Of a stretch of DNA of 40,149 bases, positions 1-8,911 are shown piece after piece (the stretch's first letter is position 1; each line of letters opens with the position of its first letter). The position numbers were made by a program, and so were the translations under genes. The notes beneath the pieces are model-generated. The model was given only the letters and a program-made list of their open reading frames with translations, did no database searches and was not told the origin of the DNA. This stretch comes from Ignavibacteriales bacterium. GTDB lineage: Bacteria; Bacteroidota; Ignavibacteria; UBA10030. The stretch is taken from assembly GCA_026390595.1 (NCBI GenBank), contig JAPLFQ010000028.1, positions 1-40,149 of the forward strand. The letters are read 5' to 3'.

Positions 1-250
1 CTCCGGGTTTTACGATGACGACACCTGTCACTGATACAGTGTCTGCCAACGCATTGTCGAAGCGCCAGTTCGGCGACTTGTCGAGTTTCGTAGCGGTCGT
101 CGAGGCCTGCAGCGTATCAAGCTTCTTCAGCGAATCCAGCGGCACTTGCTGGAGCTGCGGAATCGTAACAGCTTTCTGGGCAAACCCGACTGATAGACTG
201 ATAGTCAGGACCATCACCAGAAGTAATGTCCGTATCAACCATCGATTCAT
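1..250 (-). CDS. Secreted protein, N-terminal part only (runs off the left edge)
   Basis: Reading leftwards from an ATG at 250 gives 83 codons with no stop before the window ends. A strong ribosome binding site (AAGGAGG) lies a few bases upstream of the ATG and decides the start. Residues 1-25 form a clear signal peptide (two basic residues, a hydrophobic core rich in L/V/T/S, then GFAQ). After it come a 'IPQLQQVPLDSLKKLD' stretch and a 'DTVSVTGVVIVKPG' segment, which looks like the opening strand of an OB-fold/DUF5689-like domain often seen at the start of surface proteins in this group. It follows the 694-residue secreted protein gene after 36 bases and is probably in the same transcript. 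The function cannot be stated from the part that is visible. Confidence 0.75.
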   Translation of the reverse strand, partial: MNRWLIRTLLLVMVLTISLSVGFAQKAVTIPQLQQVPLDSLKKLDTLQASTTATKLDKSPNWRFDNALADTVSVTGVVIVKPG

Positions 251-286
251 GGATACCTCCTTGTTGATGCAAGAATACAACCTGGA

Positions 287-2371
287 TTATTTGACCACCA
301 AAAACTTTCCTCTCTGAATCTCTCCCGTGTCTTTGTTCTTGACCGTGAAGAGGTACAAACCTGTTGCAATAGCCTGATCCTTTTTCGTGATGAGATCCCA
401 CGCATGTTCTCCCCCCGAGAGTTGCTGTGAGCCATCGGAGAAAGTCTGGAACCACCGGATGTCGCTTGCGTTGTACGTCGTCGCTTCATGGTCGAACTGG
501 TCGATCAGGTCTCCGACGAGCGTGTAGATTCTGATTTCAGCGTGCGGTGGGAGGTTGTTGAAGTAGAGCTTTCGAGATCGTTCAGCGCCGCCATCCCAGT
601 ATGCCCGGGCGTAGTACGGGTTTGGGTACACACCGACCTGCTTGTCGAAATTCTGGTTTGCCACGGTACCCGGAACCACGCGGCGAAGGGTCTGGAGCTT
701 GCTGCTCTCGAGGCTCTGGAGGTTTGTTGTCGCGTCGCCTGAATCATAGGCAGTGACAGCAAATCCATATTGCCACCCATTCAGCAGTTGCGGCACGACG
801 AACTTGTACGAGTAGCGCGTGGTATCCGGCAGGAATTGAACCGGAGCCGCGAGCCGGACATATCCAAAACCCGTGTTATAGCCTATCTTGTCGTCCGACT
901 TATCGAAGTCTCCGAGGAGGATAAGGTTTGAGAGGATGTTCTGCGACACCGTCAAATCAAACCCTACGGGCGTTCCGTAAATCCTATATCCCTCAAAGTC
1001 CTTCTGATTGGAAATTGGATCGACGGAGGCTTCTGCCACCTTGTCCCAGTACACTTCGACAGTTTTGTCCTTGGGCAGCACTTTCACGTGCGGCGGATCA
1101 GGCGGCGTCGGAAGGAAGTAGCGCTTTGGCACTCCGGGAGTCGACCAGCGCTCATTTGCGTCCTGAATACCATTACCATTCCTGTCTTCCCCGTTGTACG
1201 TCCTTTGCGACCACTCCGATGCCAACAGCAAATTCACTTTCTGGGCAGGTGAATCATCGATCGTCGGCGAAGCGCTCCTCTTTTTTGCTGCCATCAGCGC
1301 GAACACGACATTGATCGAGTCGCCTGCGGCGATACGGCTGAATGGCCCCACGCTGACCAGCGTCATGAAATTGCTCGGTTTCGGGATCGTTGTTATTTGA
1401 GCGGGGATCAGGCCGATAGACATCTTGCTATACCGCTCGATATCGGTCGAGGGGGAAAAGTATGTCGGATCTGACCCATTCCTGAATTGCCACGCATTGT
1501 ATATCGTCTGATTTTTGAACGGAGTTGAACCCAGGAACTTGATCGCCGCGTAGTTGTCAGCCAGCCCGCCATCTCCATCATAGTCATATGCGTAACCGAT
1601 ATGAGCAGAATCGATGTATCCCAATCCTCCATGGCTGTAGAACGGACTTCCGGATGTCGGGGGAGTAACGTTGGTGTTCCGTACGACAAGATCTGCCCAG
1701 ATGCCAACGTAGACGCTGTCGAGAGCGTAACGGTTCGTGTTCTTGATGGTGTAGTTGAAGATGACGAAATTATCGGCGAACGAGAAGTTGAACGCGTACG
1801 ACTCCATGTGAACGTCGATGCCGAGCGGGCTGTGGTTCGGAATCGGCTCGTTGTTCTGGTTGGGGTTTATCGTGTTGACGTCGGTGAAATCGGCGAGAAA
1901 ATCCTGATGACTGGTTGCCCGGGGATCGTAGAACGCGTTATCCGGAAGCGATGAACGCTCTAAAACACGTGAGCCTGTCCCGGTCGTAAATTCAAATCCC
2001 TCTGAGACACCGGCCCGAATCGACGAAACATCAACAGCTCCTGTTGTCACCCGCATCCCGCCGCCTGACCCATCTGAGCCAGCTCCTACCCAGAGTCCCC
2101 CCACAAAGAGGTGCTCTATGCCTGAACTGCGAGGGTACTGCATGGAGGGCTGCTGCGGCCAGAGACGAAAGCCATGGCCGATGACACCGAAGTTTGTCAC
2201 AGTGAGGGCGATATTCCCGACGCTCGTGAACTTCGAATTGTCGTCGCCAGACGTCTTGTTCAGCGGAGCGCCTCCCCTGTCTTGCGCCGGGGCGGTGCTG
2301 GTACCGAGGACGATGAGCAATATCAGAGCCAGAACAGAGGCACGCATCCAGTGAGATTTGACGTTATTCAC
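287..2371 (-). CDS. Large secreted protein of unknown function with a T9SS-like C-terminal region
   Basis: This is a 694-residue protein starting at a GTG (2371). An ATG nine codons in (2347) is an alternative, and neither has a convincing Shine-Dalgarno site. The N-terminus is a signal peptide ending near 'TSTAPAQD'. The long middle part ('GNIALTVTNFGVIGHGF', 'GGLWVGA', 'YNTGFGYVRL') resembles secreted proteins common in Ignavibacteria-type genomes but has no enzyme motif I recognise. Near residues 400-560 is an FN3-like stretch ('PPHVKVLPKDKTVEVYWDK'). The last ~110 residues contain 'VYPNPYYARAYWDGG' and end 'GLYLFTVKNKDTGEIQRGKFLVVK', arranged like a T9SS type A sorting domain although the NPFNP core is altered. 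An exported or surface location is likely; the role is unknown. Confidence 0.8.
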   Translation of the reverse strand: MNNVKSHWMRASVLALILLIVLGTSTAPAQDRGGAPLNKTSGDDNSKFTSVGNIALTVTNFGVIGHGFRLWPQQPSMQYPRSSGIEHLFVGGLWVGAGSDGSGGGMRVTTGAVDVSSIRAGVSEGFEFTTGTGSRVLERSSLPDNAFYDPRATSHQDFLADFTDVNTINPNQNNEPIPNHSPLGIDVHMESYAFNFSFADNFVIFNYTIKNTNRYALDSVYVGIWADLVVRNTNVTPPTSGSPFYSHGGLGYIDSAHIGYAYDYDGDGGLADNYAAIKFLGSTPFKNQTIYNAWQFRNGSDPTYFSPSTDIERYSKMSIGLIPAQITTIPKPSNFMTLVSVGPFSRIAAGDSINVVFALMAAKKRSASPTIDDSPAQKVNLLLASEWSQRTYNGEDRNGNGIQDANERWSTPGVPKRYFLPTPPDPPHVKVLPKDKTVEVYWDKVAEASVDPISNQKDFEGYRIYGTPVGFDLTVSQNILSNLILLGDFDKSDDKIGYNTGFGYVRLAAPVQFLPDTTRYSYKFVVPQLLNGWQYGFAVTAYDSGDATTNLQSLESSKLQTLRRVVPGTVANQNFDKQVGVYPNPYYARAYWDGGAERSRKLYFNNLPPHAEIRIYTLVGDLIDQFDHEATTYNASDIRWFQTFSDGSQQLSGGEHAWDLITKKDQAIATGLYLFTVKNKDTGEIQRGKFLVVK

Positions 2372-2764
2372 CTGCTAAGCCACTTATCAAAGACATCAGG
2401 AATTATGGGAGACTCGATGTTCCCAGCACGATGCACGAGGATCGGTCGACAGCGATGAACTCATACCATAAAGAGGAGAATCACGAAGTCGAACAGTCTG
2501 AATATGGATGGAAAATGGCCAAATGTCAATTAAGAAGTTGTTATGCGCAGGTTACCTTTCCGTGTGGCGCACGTGTCGCGCAATCCCGGAGAAAAGTGGT
2601 ACGAGTTCGGGATGTTGGTCAGAAACGGAAAACGGATCTTGAAAAGCCAGACGCTGAGAGAGGTGTGGAACGGTCCGGAGGGATGCGCAGAATCGGCGGG
2701 GTCAATATTGGGAAGTGACTGACAAAGACGGGTGAGGTCACCAAGCCGCTGAGCTCAACAGACG
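2372..2764. other. Intergenic stretch with no recognised gene
   Basis: About 390 bases between two minus-strand genes. A 95-codon plus-strand frame runs through most of it, but its product is highly charged, without signal, motif or ribosome binding site, and looks like chance. I see no clear promoter, terminator or structured RNA. The promoter of the 694-residue gene should lie near its right-hand side of 2371 but cannot be pinpointed. Confidence 0.4.
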
Positions 2765-3886
2765 TCAGACACGCAATACTTCACGACGCACCGTCAGCTC
2801 ATCAATGCGACCGATGTCGACCGAGACACCTATTCCCGGTTTCGACCTCGGAACGGTGATTTTCCCTTCCGTGTCCATCGTCCATTCAGGATGAACGATA
2901 TCCCGCACCCAGTACCTGTCGCTCGGAGAAATGTCGCCGGGCAAGGTGAAATTCTTCAGCGAGGCAAGTGCCACATTGTGCGCCCTGCCGACTCCGCTTT
3001 CGAGCATGCCGCCGCACCAAACCGGGATTCCGTGCCGCGCACAGAGATCGTGGATGGCAATCGATGACGTAAAGCCCCCCACCCTGCCGGGTTTGATGTT
3101 GACAATCCGCCCGCTGCCAAGTTCGATCATATCCTGAGCCCGTTCGACGCTCGTGATGGATTCGTCGAGACACAGTGGTGTCCTGAGCATTTTCTGCAGC
3201 TTTGCATGGCGTACGAGGTCATCGCAGGCCAGCGGCTGTTCGATCATCATGAGATCGAACTGGTCAAGCTGACACAGCGTTGCGAAGTCTCTTTCTTCGT
3301 AGGCATTGTTCGCGTCGACCATCAGGTGCGGATTCGAGCCCACCGCTTTGCGGACGAAGCGGACGAACTCAATGTCTTTGCCCGGCTCGATCTTCATCTT
3401 GATCTTCCGGTATCCCCGCTCGAGACTGCGTTGCACCTTTTCGAGCAGAATCTGAGGGCTTTCCTGAATTCCGATCGAAATCCCTACCTCGATTTCCCCT
3501 CTCACTCCTCCAAGAAGGTTTGAGAGCGGCACTCCGGCCGTCCGGGCCGACAACGCCCAGATTCCCATCTCGGCACCTGCCTTCGCCATGGAGTGGCCGC
3601 GAAAATCTGCCTCGAGCAACGGATACACTTCCCGCGGGCTCTTGATTTCCTTCCCGAGAATGCGGGGGGCGATCCATTCACGCAGAGCAAGCCAGGCTGT
3701 ATCGACAGTTTCGTATGAATAGTTTGGTTCTTCACCGGCAACACACTCGCTCCATTCGATGACTCCCTCCGAACTCATGAGCTCGAGGAGGCAGATCCTT
3801 CGAATGTCTGTGACTCCTGAAGAAATCCTGAACGGCTCTTTCAGAGGGAGATGGATCTCGCGGAGAGTGATGGAATCGATTCGCAC
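2765..3886 (-). CDS. menC: N-succinylamino acid racemase / o-succinylbenzoate synthase (enolase superfamily)
   Basis: Muconate-lactonizing subgroup of the enolase superfamily. I chose the GTG at 3886 because it gives the family N-terminus (MRIDSITLREIHLPLKEPF). A TTG at 3892, overlapping the upstream stop, and an ATG at 3925 are possible. With this start the catalytic residues are the KxK pair at 163/165 (KIKMKIE), metal ligands D191 (MVDANN), E216 (IEQPL) and D241 (CLDES), and K265 (NIKPGRVGG). This is close to the spacing known for the Amycolatopsis OSBS/NSAR enzyme. The family either makes o-succinylbenzoate in menaquinone synthesis or racemises N-succinyl amino acids, and many members do both. 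No other men gene is nearby. The overlapping GNAT gene upstream favours the N-succinylamino-acid racemase role, so the symbol names the family and does not claim a menaquinone function. Confidence 0.88.
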   Translation of the reverse strand: MRIDSITLREIHLPLKEPFRISSGVTDIRRICLLELMSSEGVIEWSECVAGEEPNYSYETVDTAWLALREWIAPRILGKEIKSPREVYPLLEADFRGHSMAKAGAEMGIWALSARTAGVPLSNLLGGVRGEIEVGISIGIQESPQILLEKVQRSLERGYRKIKMKIEPGKDIEFVRFVRKAVGSNPHLMVDANNAYEERDFATLCQLDQFDLMMIEQPLACDDLVRHAKLQKMLRTPLCLDESITSVERAQDMIELGSGRIVNIKPGRVGGFTSSIAIHDLCARHGIPVWCGGMLESGVGRAHNVALASLKNFTLPGDISPSDRYWVRDIVHPEWTMDTEGKITVPRSKPGIGVSVDIGRIDELTVRREVLRV

Positions 3887-3888
3887 GC

Positions 3889-4740
3889 TCAACCTTGTTC
3901 CCTTGCGGATAGGCAATAGTAGCAACGGCCTGCTTGTTCATCCCGGTAGAACCCAAGAACATCATAGCCCGCAGAAAGGTAATGCTGAAACGCTTCACGC
4001 GTGGCCCGCCTGCACTCGGCCGCGGTCACTGCAGAGAGGTTTCTTACTGCGTGAATGTCCGGAGGTATCTCGATCCTGACGCGTGGGGCGACTTCAACGT
4101 TCAGTCTCTGAAGAACCGAGCACGGCGCACCGGCATGGATCCTGGAGACGGCCAACGGAGCATCCATGAATCCTGTCACATCGTGCCCAAGAGCACCGGC
4201 AAGAATGGTCTCAACCCGTTTGGTATCAATCCGCCACACGACGACGAACCGATCGGTGCCAATTCCGCGAAACATTTCGCTGTCTTCGCCGGGACCGTAC
4301 ATGTCCTGAACATACTCCGTGACTTCGACTCCGAGAGCATTAAAATTGAGGTGTGCGTTACGGGCAACGAGAGGATCGTAGGTCCAATAGACTTCTTTGA
4401 TCCCGTTGCGAAGAAGGACGTCGCGCTGATAGAGTTTAAGCTTCCTTCCGATACCGGAGTCGCGGAGACTATCTTTGACTGCCAGCATGTGCGACCAATG
4501 GACAGGGAGTCCATTGCTGAACCCTGTGAAACCGAACACAAGTCCGACCATCGTTCCCCGTACATCGAAGGCTCCTGCTGCAATGCCTCCGATCCTCTGA
4601 ACGATCTTCGCCAGGGATGAGGTAACAACCTCAGAGACATTCTGGCCCCATATTTCCCTCTGGAGATCCTCGAAGGCTTGAAAGTCCTCCGAGGATTCCA
4701 GCGGGCGAATATTCACGCCATCGTCGACGGCGTCGGACAT
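3889..4740 (-). CDS. GNAT-family N-acyltransferase (COG3375-like), partner of the racemase
   Basis: A 283-residue cytoplasmic protein. Residues ~10-160 look like a GNAT fold: 'FEDLQREIWG', 'VGLVFGF', and the acyl-CoA-binding turn 'LAVKDSLRDSGIGRKLKLYQRD' region followed by 'VYWTYDPLVARNAHLNFNALG'. This pattern matches the COG3375 predicted acetyltransferases. Its TGA stop lies three bases before the GTG start of the racemase, so the two are translationally linked. Established knowledge: in Geobacillus and relatives a GNAT succinyltransferase next to an NSAR and an M20 hydrolase converts D- to L-amino acids through N-succinyl intermediates. I infer that this protein succinylates amino acids. 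The M20 hydrolase is not in the window. Confidence 0.8.
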   Translation of the reverse strand: MSDAVDDGVNIRPLESSEDFQAFEDLQREIWGQNVSEVVTSSLAKIVQRIGGIAAGAFDVRGTMVGLVFGFTGFSNGLPVHWSHMLAVKDSLRDSGIGRKLKLYQRDVLLRNGIKEVYWTYDPLVARNAHLNFNALGVEVTEYVQDMYGPGEDSEMFRGIGTDRFVVVWRIDTKRVETILAGALGHDVTGFMDAPLAVSRIHAGAPCSVLQRLNVEVAPRVRIEIPPDIHAVRNLSAVTAAECRRATREAFQHYLSAGYDVLGFYRDEQAGRCYYCLSAREQG

Positions 4741-4788
4741 ACGGGAACCGGTGCTTGAAATCGCGCTGCCTCTCCTGACATGTGAAGC

Positions 4789-7700
4789 TTACTTCTCGAG
4801 AATCATTCTCTTCGTCTGAACAAATGCGCCGGAGCGGAGTTCATACAGATACATGCCGCTTGGCAGGTTCTGCGCATTCACCTTCACGAGGTAATTTCCC
4901 GCAGCCTGATATTGATTGACGAGCTCAAACACTATTTTCCCCAGCACGTCATAAACGCGCAGCGTAACCATGCCGGACGCCGGGAGCGAATACTGAATCG
5001 TCGTCGCCGGGTTGAACGGGTTCGGATAGTTCTGACTCAGAACGAAGTCCGACGGAACCAAGCCATCAAGCTTCTCGACTGCGGTCGTGCGGATCGTCTT
5101 GAAGCTCCGTGCGGACGAGTAGGCACTGTAACCGGCGGCATTCTTGGAACGGACACGCCAGTAGTACGTCGTGTTCAGAGCCAGGCCGGTAACCGACTTC
5201 GAAGTCGTCGTCAACGTCGTGTCGTCGACCACGGTCGTCGCGAACGTTGCGGAGGCCGAGACCTGCAAGTGGTACGTTGTCGCGCCTGCTCCGGCGTTCC
5301 AGCTCAACGTTGTCGTAAGCTGCTGGTTGATGGAGGTGTCTGCAGGTGAAGCAAGTGTTGGAGCAGATGGTAACGCCACAATTGCCTTGAAGCTGAAAGC
5401 GGTCGAGAACGCGCTCGTTCCACCAGCATTTTTCGCGTTCACGCGCCAGTAGTAGGTTGCATTATTCGTCAACGGACCGACAGCCTTCGAAGTGCCTGTC
5501 AGAGTGGAATCGTCAACAAGCGTTGAAGCAAAATCAGCAACGGTCGAGAGCTGGACCCGATATGTCACCGCACCGGCGGAGGCATTCCAGGTCAATGTCG
5601 TTGATAATGCAACACCAGTTGCCAAATCGGCTGGGGATGAAAGAACCGGCGCAACCGGTGCTCCGACGATCGTCGTGAAGCTGCGTGCCGTCGAATAAGC
5701 GCTGGTTCCGCCTGCATTCGTGGCACTCACACGCCAGTAATACGTCGTATTGTTCAGGAGTCCTGACACGACTCGTGAAGTTCCGGTAAGCGTCGCATCA
5801 TCCACAACCGTAGTGGCAAACGATGAAGCGGTCGAGACCTGCAGCCGGTAAGTGGCCGCTCCCGCTGATGCGGTCCAACTCAGTGTGCTCGATACTGCCA
5901 ATCCGGTTGCAGCGTCAGCAGGCGCAGAAAGCGCCGGCGCCGACGGAGCAGCAACCAACGTTGTAAAGCTCCTGGTTGAAGAGTAAAGGCTGGCGCCTGC
6001 AGTATTTGCGGCGTTCACCTTCCAATAGTATGTCGTTCCATTCAGCAGCCCGCTCATCGCCTGGGAAGTGCCGGTGAGCCCGCTCTGATCGTAGACCGCG
6101 GTGCCAAAGTTCTGGTCCGTGGACACCACGAGCCGGTAGCTCGTCGCGGCGCTGACAGCTGACCAGCTGAGGGAGACGTTTGTCGCCTGGCCAGTTGCAC
6201 CGTTCGCGGGTGATGTGAGCGACGGGGCGCCCGGCGAAACGCTGGCAGCATCTCTGATTCTGCCGTTTGTGTAGGTGGAATTCATGTTAGTGCCGAGCGA
6301 ATCCGTGATGCTGCTCGGGGTTGTGTTCGCAAACGTCAAAGCGCTCGTTCCGCTGACATAATTGAAGAGCAGGTTGAACAATGTCCCTGTGCCGATGTTG
6401 AGCGCCGGAGAGACGTTGAACCACGAGATATTGATGCTGCCGTTCGCGTTTGCATTCGTGACGGAAGTCGAATTGAAAATGCCAAACGCAGGTTGGTTCG
6501 CGATTCCCGTAAAGGTGAGCACCGTTTTGTCAAACGTGATCGTCAGGCTGAATGATCCGACGTGCGTGAATCCGGTGACCCCGACAGGAACGTTGATTGC
6601 GCTGCCGACCGTCGCGACCATATCAGGCATGTTGAGGCCGAGCTGGCCCGTGGTACCCGAAGTCGTCGTGAAGCTGAATACGGTCGAGTAGGCACTCGTG
6701 CCGCCTGAGTTCGTCGCGTTCACTCGCCAGTAATACGTTGTGCTGTTCGCGAGTCCGGTTAATCCCTGCGACGTTCCCGTGATCCCTGATTGATCGAAGA
6801 TCGTCGATCCGAAATTCTGATCCGTGGAAACCTGTAGGCCGTAGCCAGCTGCACCGGCAGACGGATTCCAGCTGAGAGTCTGGGTCAACGGCTGGTTCGT
6901 GGCGCCATTTGCGGGAGCAGAAAGCGTCGGTGTCGGCGGAACGACAACAACTGTTGTAAAGCTGAACGTCGTCGAATACGCGCTTGTCCCGCCCGCATTC
7001 GCCGCACTGACACGCCAGTAGTAGGTCGTGCTCGAAACCAGTCCGGTCAACGCTTGCGATGTTCCCGTGACGCCGCTTTGATCGAGGAATGTTGTGGCGA
7101 AAGCGGAACTTGTGGACACCTGTACCCGGTAGCTTGTCGCCGTCGCGGAAGCGGTCCATGTAAGTGTCAGACTGGATGCTTGACCAGTTGCGACATTCGC
7201 GGGAGCGATAAGTGTCGGCGCCGCTGGTGCCGCTATACCGGTTGTGAAACTGAACGTGGCGGAATAGGCACTCGTGCCGGACGAATTCTTCGCGTTCACC
7301 CTCCAGTAGTACGTCGTGCTTGCCGCAAGCCCGCTGATGCTCTGAGATGTCGCTGTAAGAGTGCTGTCATTGTAGAACGTGGTGCCAAAATTCTGATCTG
7401 CGGAAACCTGCAGGCGGTAGGTCACAGCGCCTGTCGATGCTCCCCAGGTGAGCGTCACGGGGGTCGTGACACCAGTTGCGGCATTTGCAGGCGAGCTCAG
7501 AACGGGAACGGTCGGGGTTCCTGCCAGCGTCGTGAAACTCCTGATGCTGGAATAGGCACTGGTCCCCTGCGTGTTGTTCTTTGCCTTGACACGCCAATAG
7601 TACGTCGTGGCCGTCAGCAGGCCGCTCATCGCCTTTGAAGTCGTAGTCAGTGTGCTATCATCATACACTGTTGTGGCGAAGGACGAGCTTGTGGAAACTT

Positions 7701-8562
7701 GCAGCCGATATGCATCAGAACCTGGTGATGCAAACCAACTCAGGGTGACATTCGTCGCCTGGCCTGTTGCTGCGTCTGCGGGAGAAACGAGCGTCGGTGC
7801 AGCGGGAGGCGCAGCGACCGTCGTGAAGCTGTTCGCCGTTGGATAGGCACTCGTTCCGCCTGCGTTCGTGGCACTGACGCGCCAGTAATAGGTTGCGTTT
7901 CCGGAGAGCGGCCCAACTGCTTTCGACGCTGTCGTGATCGTTGCGTCGTCGAGTACTATTGATGTGAAAGCCGCATCCGTCGCAAGCTGGAGTCTGTATG
8001 TTTTCGCGATCACCTGTGAAGCCCAGCTCAGCGTTGGCGATACCGTGACAGCCGTTGCAGCATTTGCCGGCGCTGTCAAGGAGACCGTTGACGGAGGACC
8101 TGCGATTCGGCCATGAGTCCAAGTTCCAGGCATATTGTTGCCGAGTGAATCTGTCACGTTGCTTGGAGAGGTATTGAAAGTGAGATCTGAATAACCGGTC
8201 TTGTGAGTGAACAGAGCCGAAAGAAGTGTGCCAGTTCCAATATTCAGCGCCGGAGAAATATTGAACCATGAAAAGGAGACGCTTCCATTGTTGTTGGCAT
8301 TCGTTACCGATGTCGCGTTGAAAATCCCGACTGTGGGCTGGCCGCTGTAGCCATTGTAGGTCAGAGCATTCTTGTCAAATGTGATCGTAATACTGAAGGA
8401 ACCGACATGGTTGAATCCAGTCACTTTCACGGGGAGCGTATATGCCGCCCCGTTTACACCAGCAGTATCAGCGATGCTAACTGAAACCTGAGCAACAGCC
8501 AGGCTTGCGCCCATTAATAGCAACAGGGCAATCAAACAAAGCTTCAGCAGGTTGATTTTCAT
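4789..8562 (-). CDS. Giant secreted protein: two cohesin-like domains, nine FN3-like repeats, T9SS sorting tail
   Basis: A 1257-residue surface or secreted protein. The signal peptide ends near residue 25 (LAVAQ). Residues ~26-154 form a cohesin-like domain ('VGSFSITITFDKNALTYNG', 'SVSFSWFNISPALNIGTGTL', 'SNVTDSLGNNMPGTWTHGRI'). Five FN3-like repeats follow to ~637, each about 96 residues with the signature TYYWRV..N/K..GTSAYS...SFTT. A second cohesin-like domain spans ~638-777, then four more FN3 repeats to ~1164. The last 93 residues are a T9SS type A sorting domain (NYPNPFNPATTIQYSLP ... LPSGMYLYEL ... KRMILEK). Cohesin-like modules bind dockerins or other ligands in known systems, but no dockerin is visible here. 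A role in adhesion, matrix or carbohydrate binding is plausible but unproven. Confidence 0.88.
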   Translation of the reverse strand: MKINLLKLCLIALLLLMGASLAVAQVSVSIADTAGVNGAAYTLPVKVTGFNHVGSFSITITFDKNALTYNGYSGQPTVGIFNATSVTNANNNGSVSFSWFNISPALNIGTGTLLSALFTHKTGYSDLTFNTSPSNVTDSLGNNMPGTWTHGRIAGPPSTVSLTAPANAATAVTVSPTLSWASQVIAKTYRLQLATDAAFTSIVLDDATITTASKAVGPLSGNATYYWRVSATNAGGTSAYPTANSFTTVAAPPAAPTLVSPADAATGQATNVTLSWFASPGSDAYRLQVSTSSSFATTVYDDSTLTTTSKAMSGLLTATTYYWRVKAKNNTQGTSAYSSIRSFTTLAGTPTVPVLSSPANAATGVTTPVTLTWGASTGAVTYRLQVSADQNFGTTFYNDSTLTATSQSISGLAASTTYYWRVNAKNSSGTSAYSATFSFTTGIAAPAAPTLIAPANVATGQASSLTLTWTASATATSYRVQVSTSSAFATTFLDQSGVTGTSQALTGLVSSTTYYWRVSAANAGGTSAYSTTFSFTTVVVVPPTPTLSAPANGATNQPLTQTLSWNPSAGAAGYGLQVSTDQNFGSTIFDQSGITGTSQGLTGLANSTTYYWRVNATNSGGTSAYSTVFSFTTTSGTTGQLGLNMPDMVATVGSAINVPVGVTGFTHVGSFSLTITFDKTVLTFTGIANQPAFGIFNSTSVTNANANGSINISWFNVSPALNIGTGTLFNLLFNYVSGTSALTFANTTPSSITDSLGTNMNSTYTNGRIRDAASVSPGAPSLTSPANGATGQATNVSLSWSAVSAATSYRLVVSTDQNFGTAVYDQSGLTGTSQAMSGLLNGTTYYWKVNAANTAGASLYSSTRSFTTLVAAPSAPALSAPADAATGLAVSSTLSWTASAGAATYRLQVSTASSFATTVVDDATLTGTSRVVSGLLNNTTYYWRVSATNAGGTSAYSTARSFTTIVGAPVAPVLSSPADLATGVALSTTLTWNASAGAVTYRVQLSTVADFASTLVDDSTLTGTSKAVGPLTNNATYYWRVNAKNAGGTSAFSTAFSFKAIVALPSAPTLASPADTSINQQLTTTLSWNAGAGATTYHLQVSASATFATTVVDDTTLTTTSKSVTGLALNTTYYWRVRSKNAAGYSAYSSARSFKTIRTTAVEKLDGLVPSDFVLSQNYPNPFNPATTIQYSLPASGMVTLRVYDVLGKIVFELVNQYQAAGNYLVKVNAQNLPSGMYLYELRSGAFVQTKRMILEK
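5065..8100 (-). repeat. Nine ~290-base FN3 coding repeats in two blocks, interrupted by a cohesin domain
   Basis: Within the 1257-residue gene the FN3 units recur about every 290 bases. They lie in a block of five (about 6650-8100) and a block of four (about 5065-6235), with the second cohesin domain between them. Short near-identical nucleotide segments, for example those encoding TTYYWRV, recur in every unit. Such repeats can recombine and can mis-assemble from short reads, so the copy number should be treated with care. Confidence 0.75.
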
Positions 8563-8911
8563 GTTGTACTCCGTAGTGGTTGTGGGAGAAATCTTCTGGA
8601 TCCAAGCTTGGAAAAACAGTGATCAAAATCAGGGAAAGACGTGACGAACTTGCCCTAATTTGCGTTTGTAAGACTGCAAAAGCAAGAGGGAATGTCGTGT
8701 TTGGTCGGCTGTGTGAGCGCTCTCACGCACCCGAACGGGCATGGCACTTGCCAAACTTCCCAACACAAGGCCAAACGAGTGCGCCTCGTGCTGAACCGGT
8801 GCGGCGATGCCTTGCCGCGCCGAGACTGGGACAGACAACACTTGCATAGGTAGTGAACATTCGCTATCCTCGAAGTAGTTCCATCCACAGATGAAGAGTT
8901 GAACCGCGCCG
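8563..8911. other. Divergent intergenic region between the cohesin/FN3 gene and the DUF4249 cluster
   Basis: This ~350-base region must hold the promoters of both divergent units. I could not identify a convincing Bacteroidota-type -33/-7 pair on either strand. A short GTGAG-CGCT-CTCAC inverted repeat lies near 8714-8727. A minus-strand frame of 147 codons crosses it and the start of the next gene, but it has no signal or motif and is probably a shadow. Confidence 0.35.

Noticed and set aside
2431-2718. A 95-codon plus-strand frame in the intergenic region
   Set aside because: Low-quality composition, no ribosome binding site and no similarity that I recognise; it is likely random.
5065-8100. 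Repeats of the FN3 gene as a CRISPR or a tandem satellite
   Set aside because: They are in frame, encode FN3 domains with selective conservation of the fold residues, and are separated by whole domain lengths.
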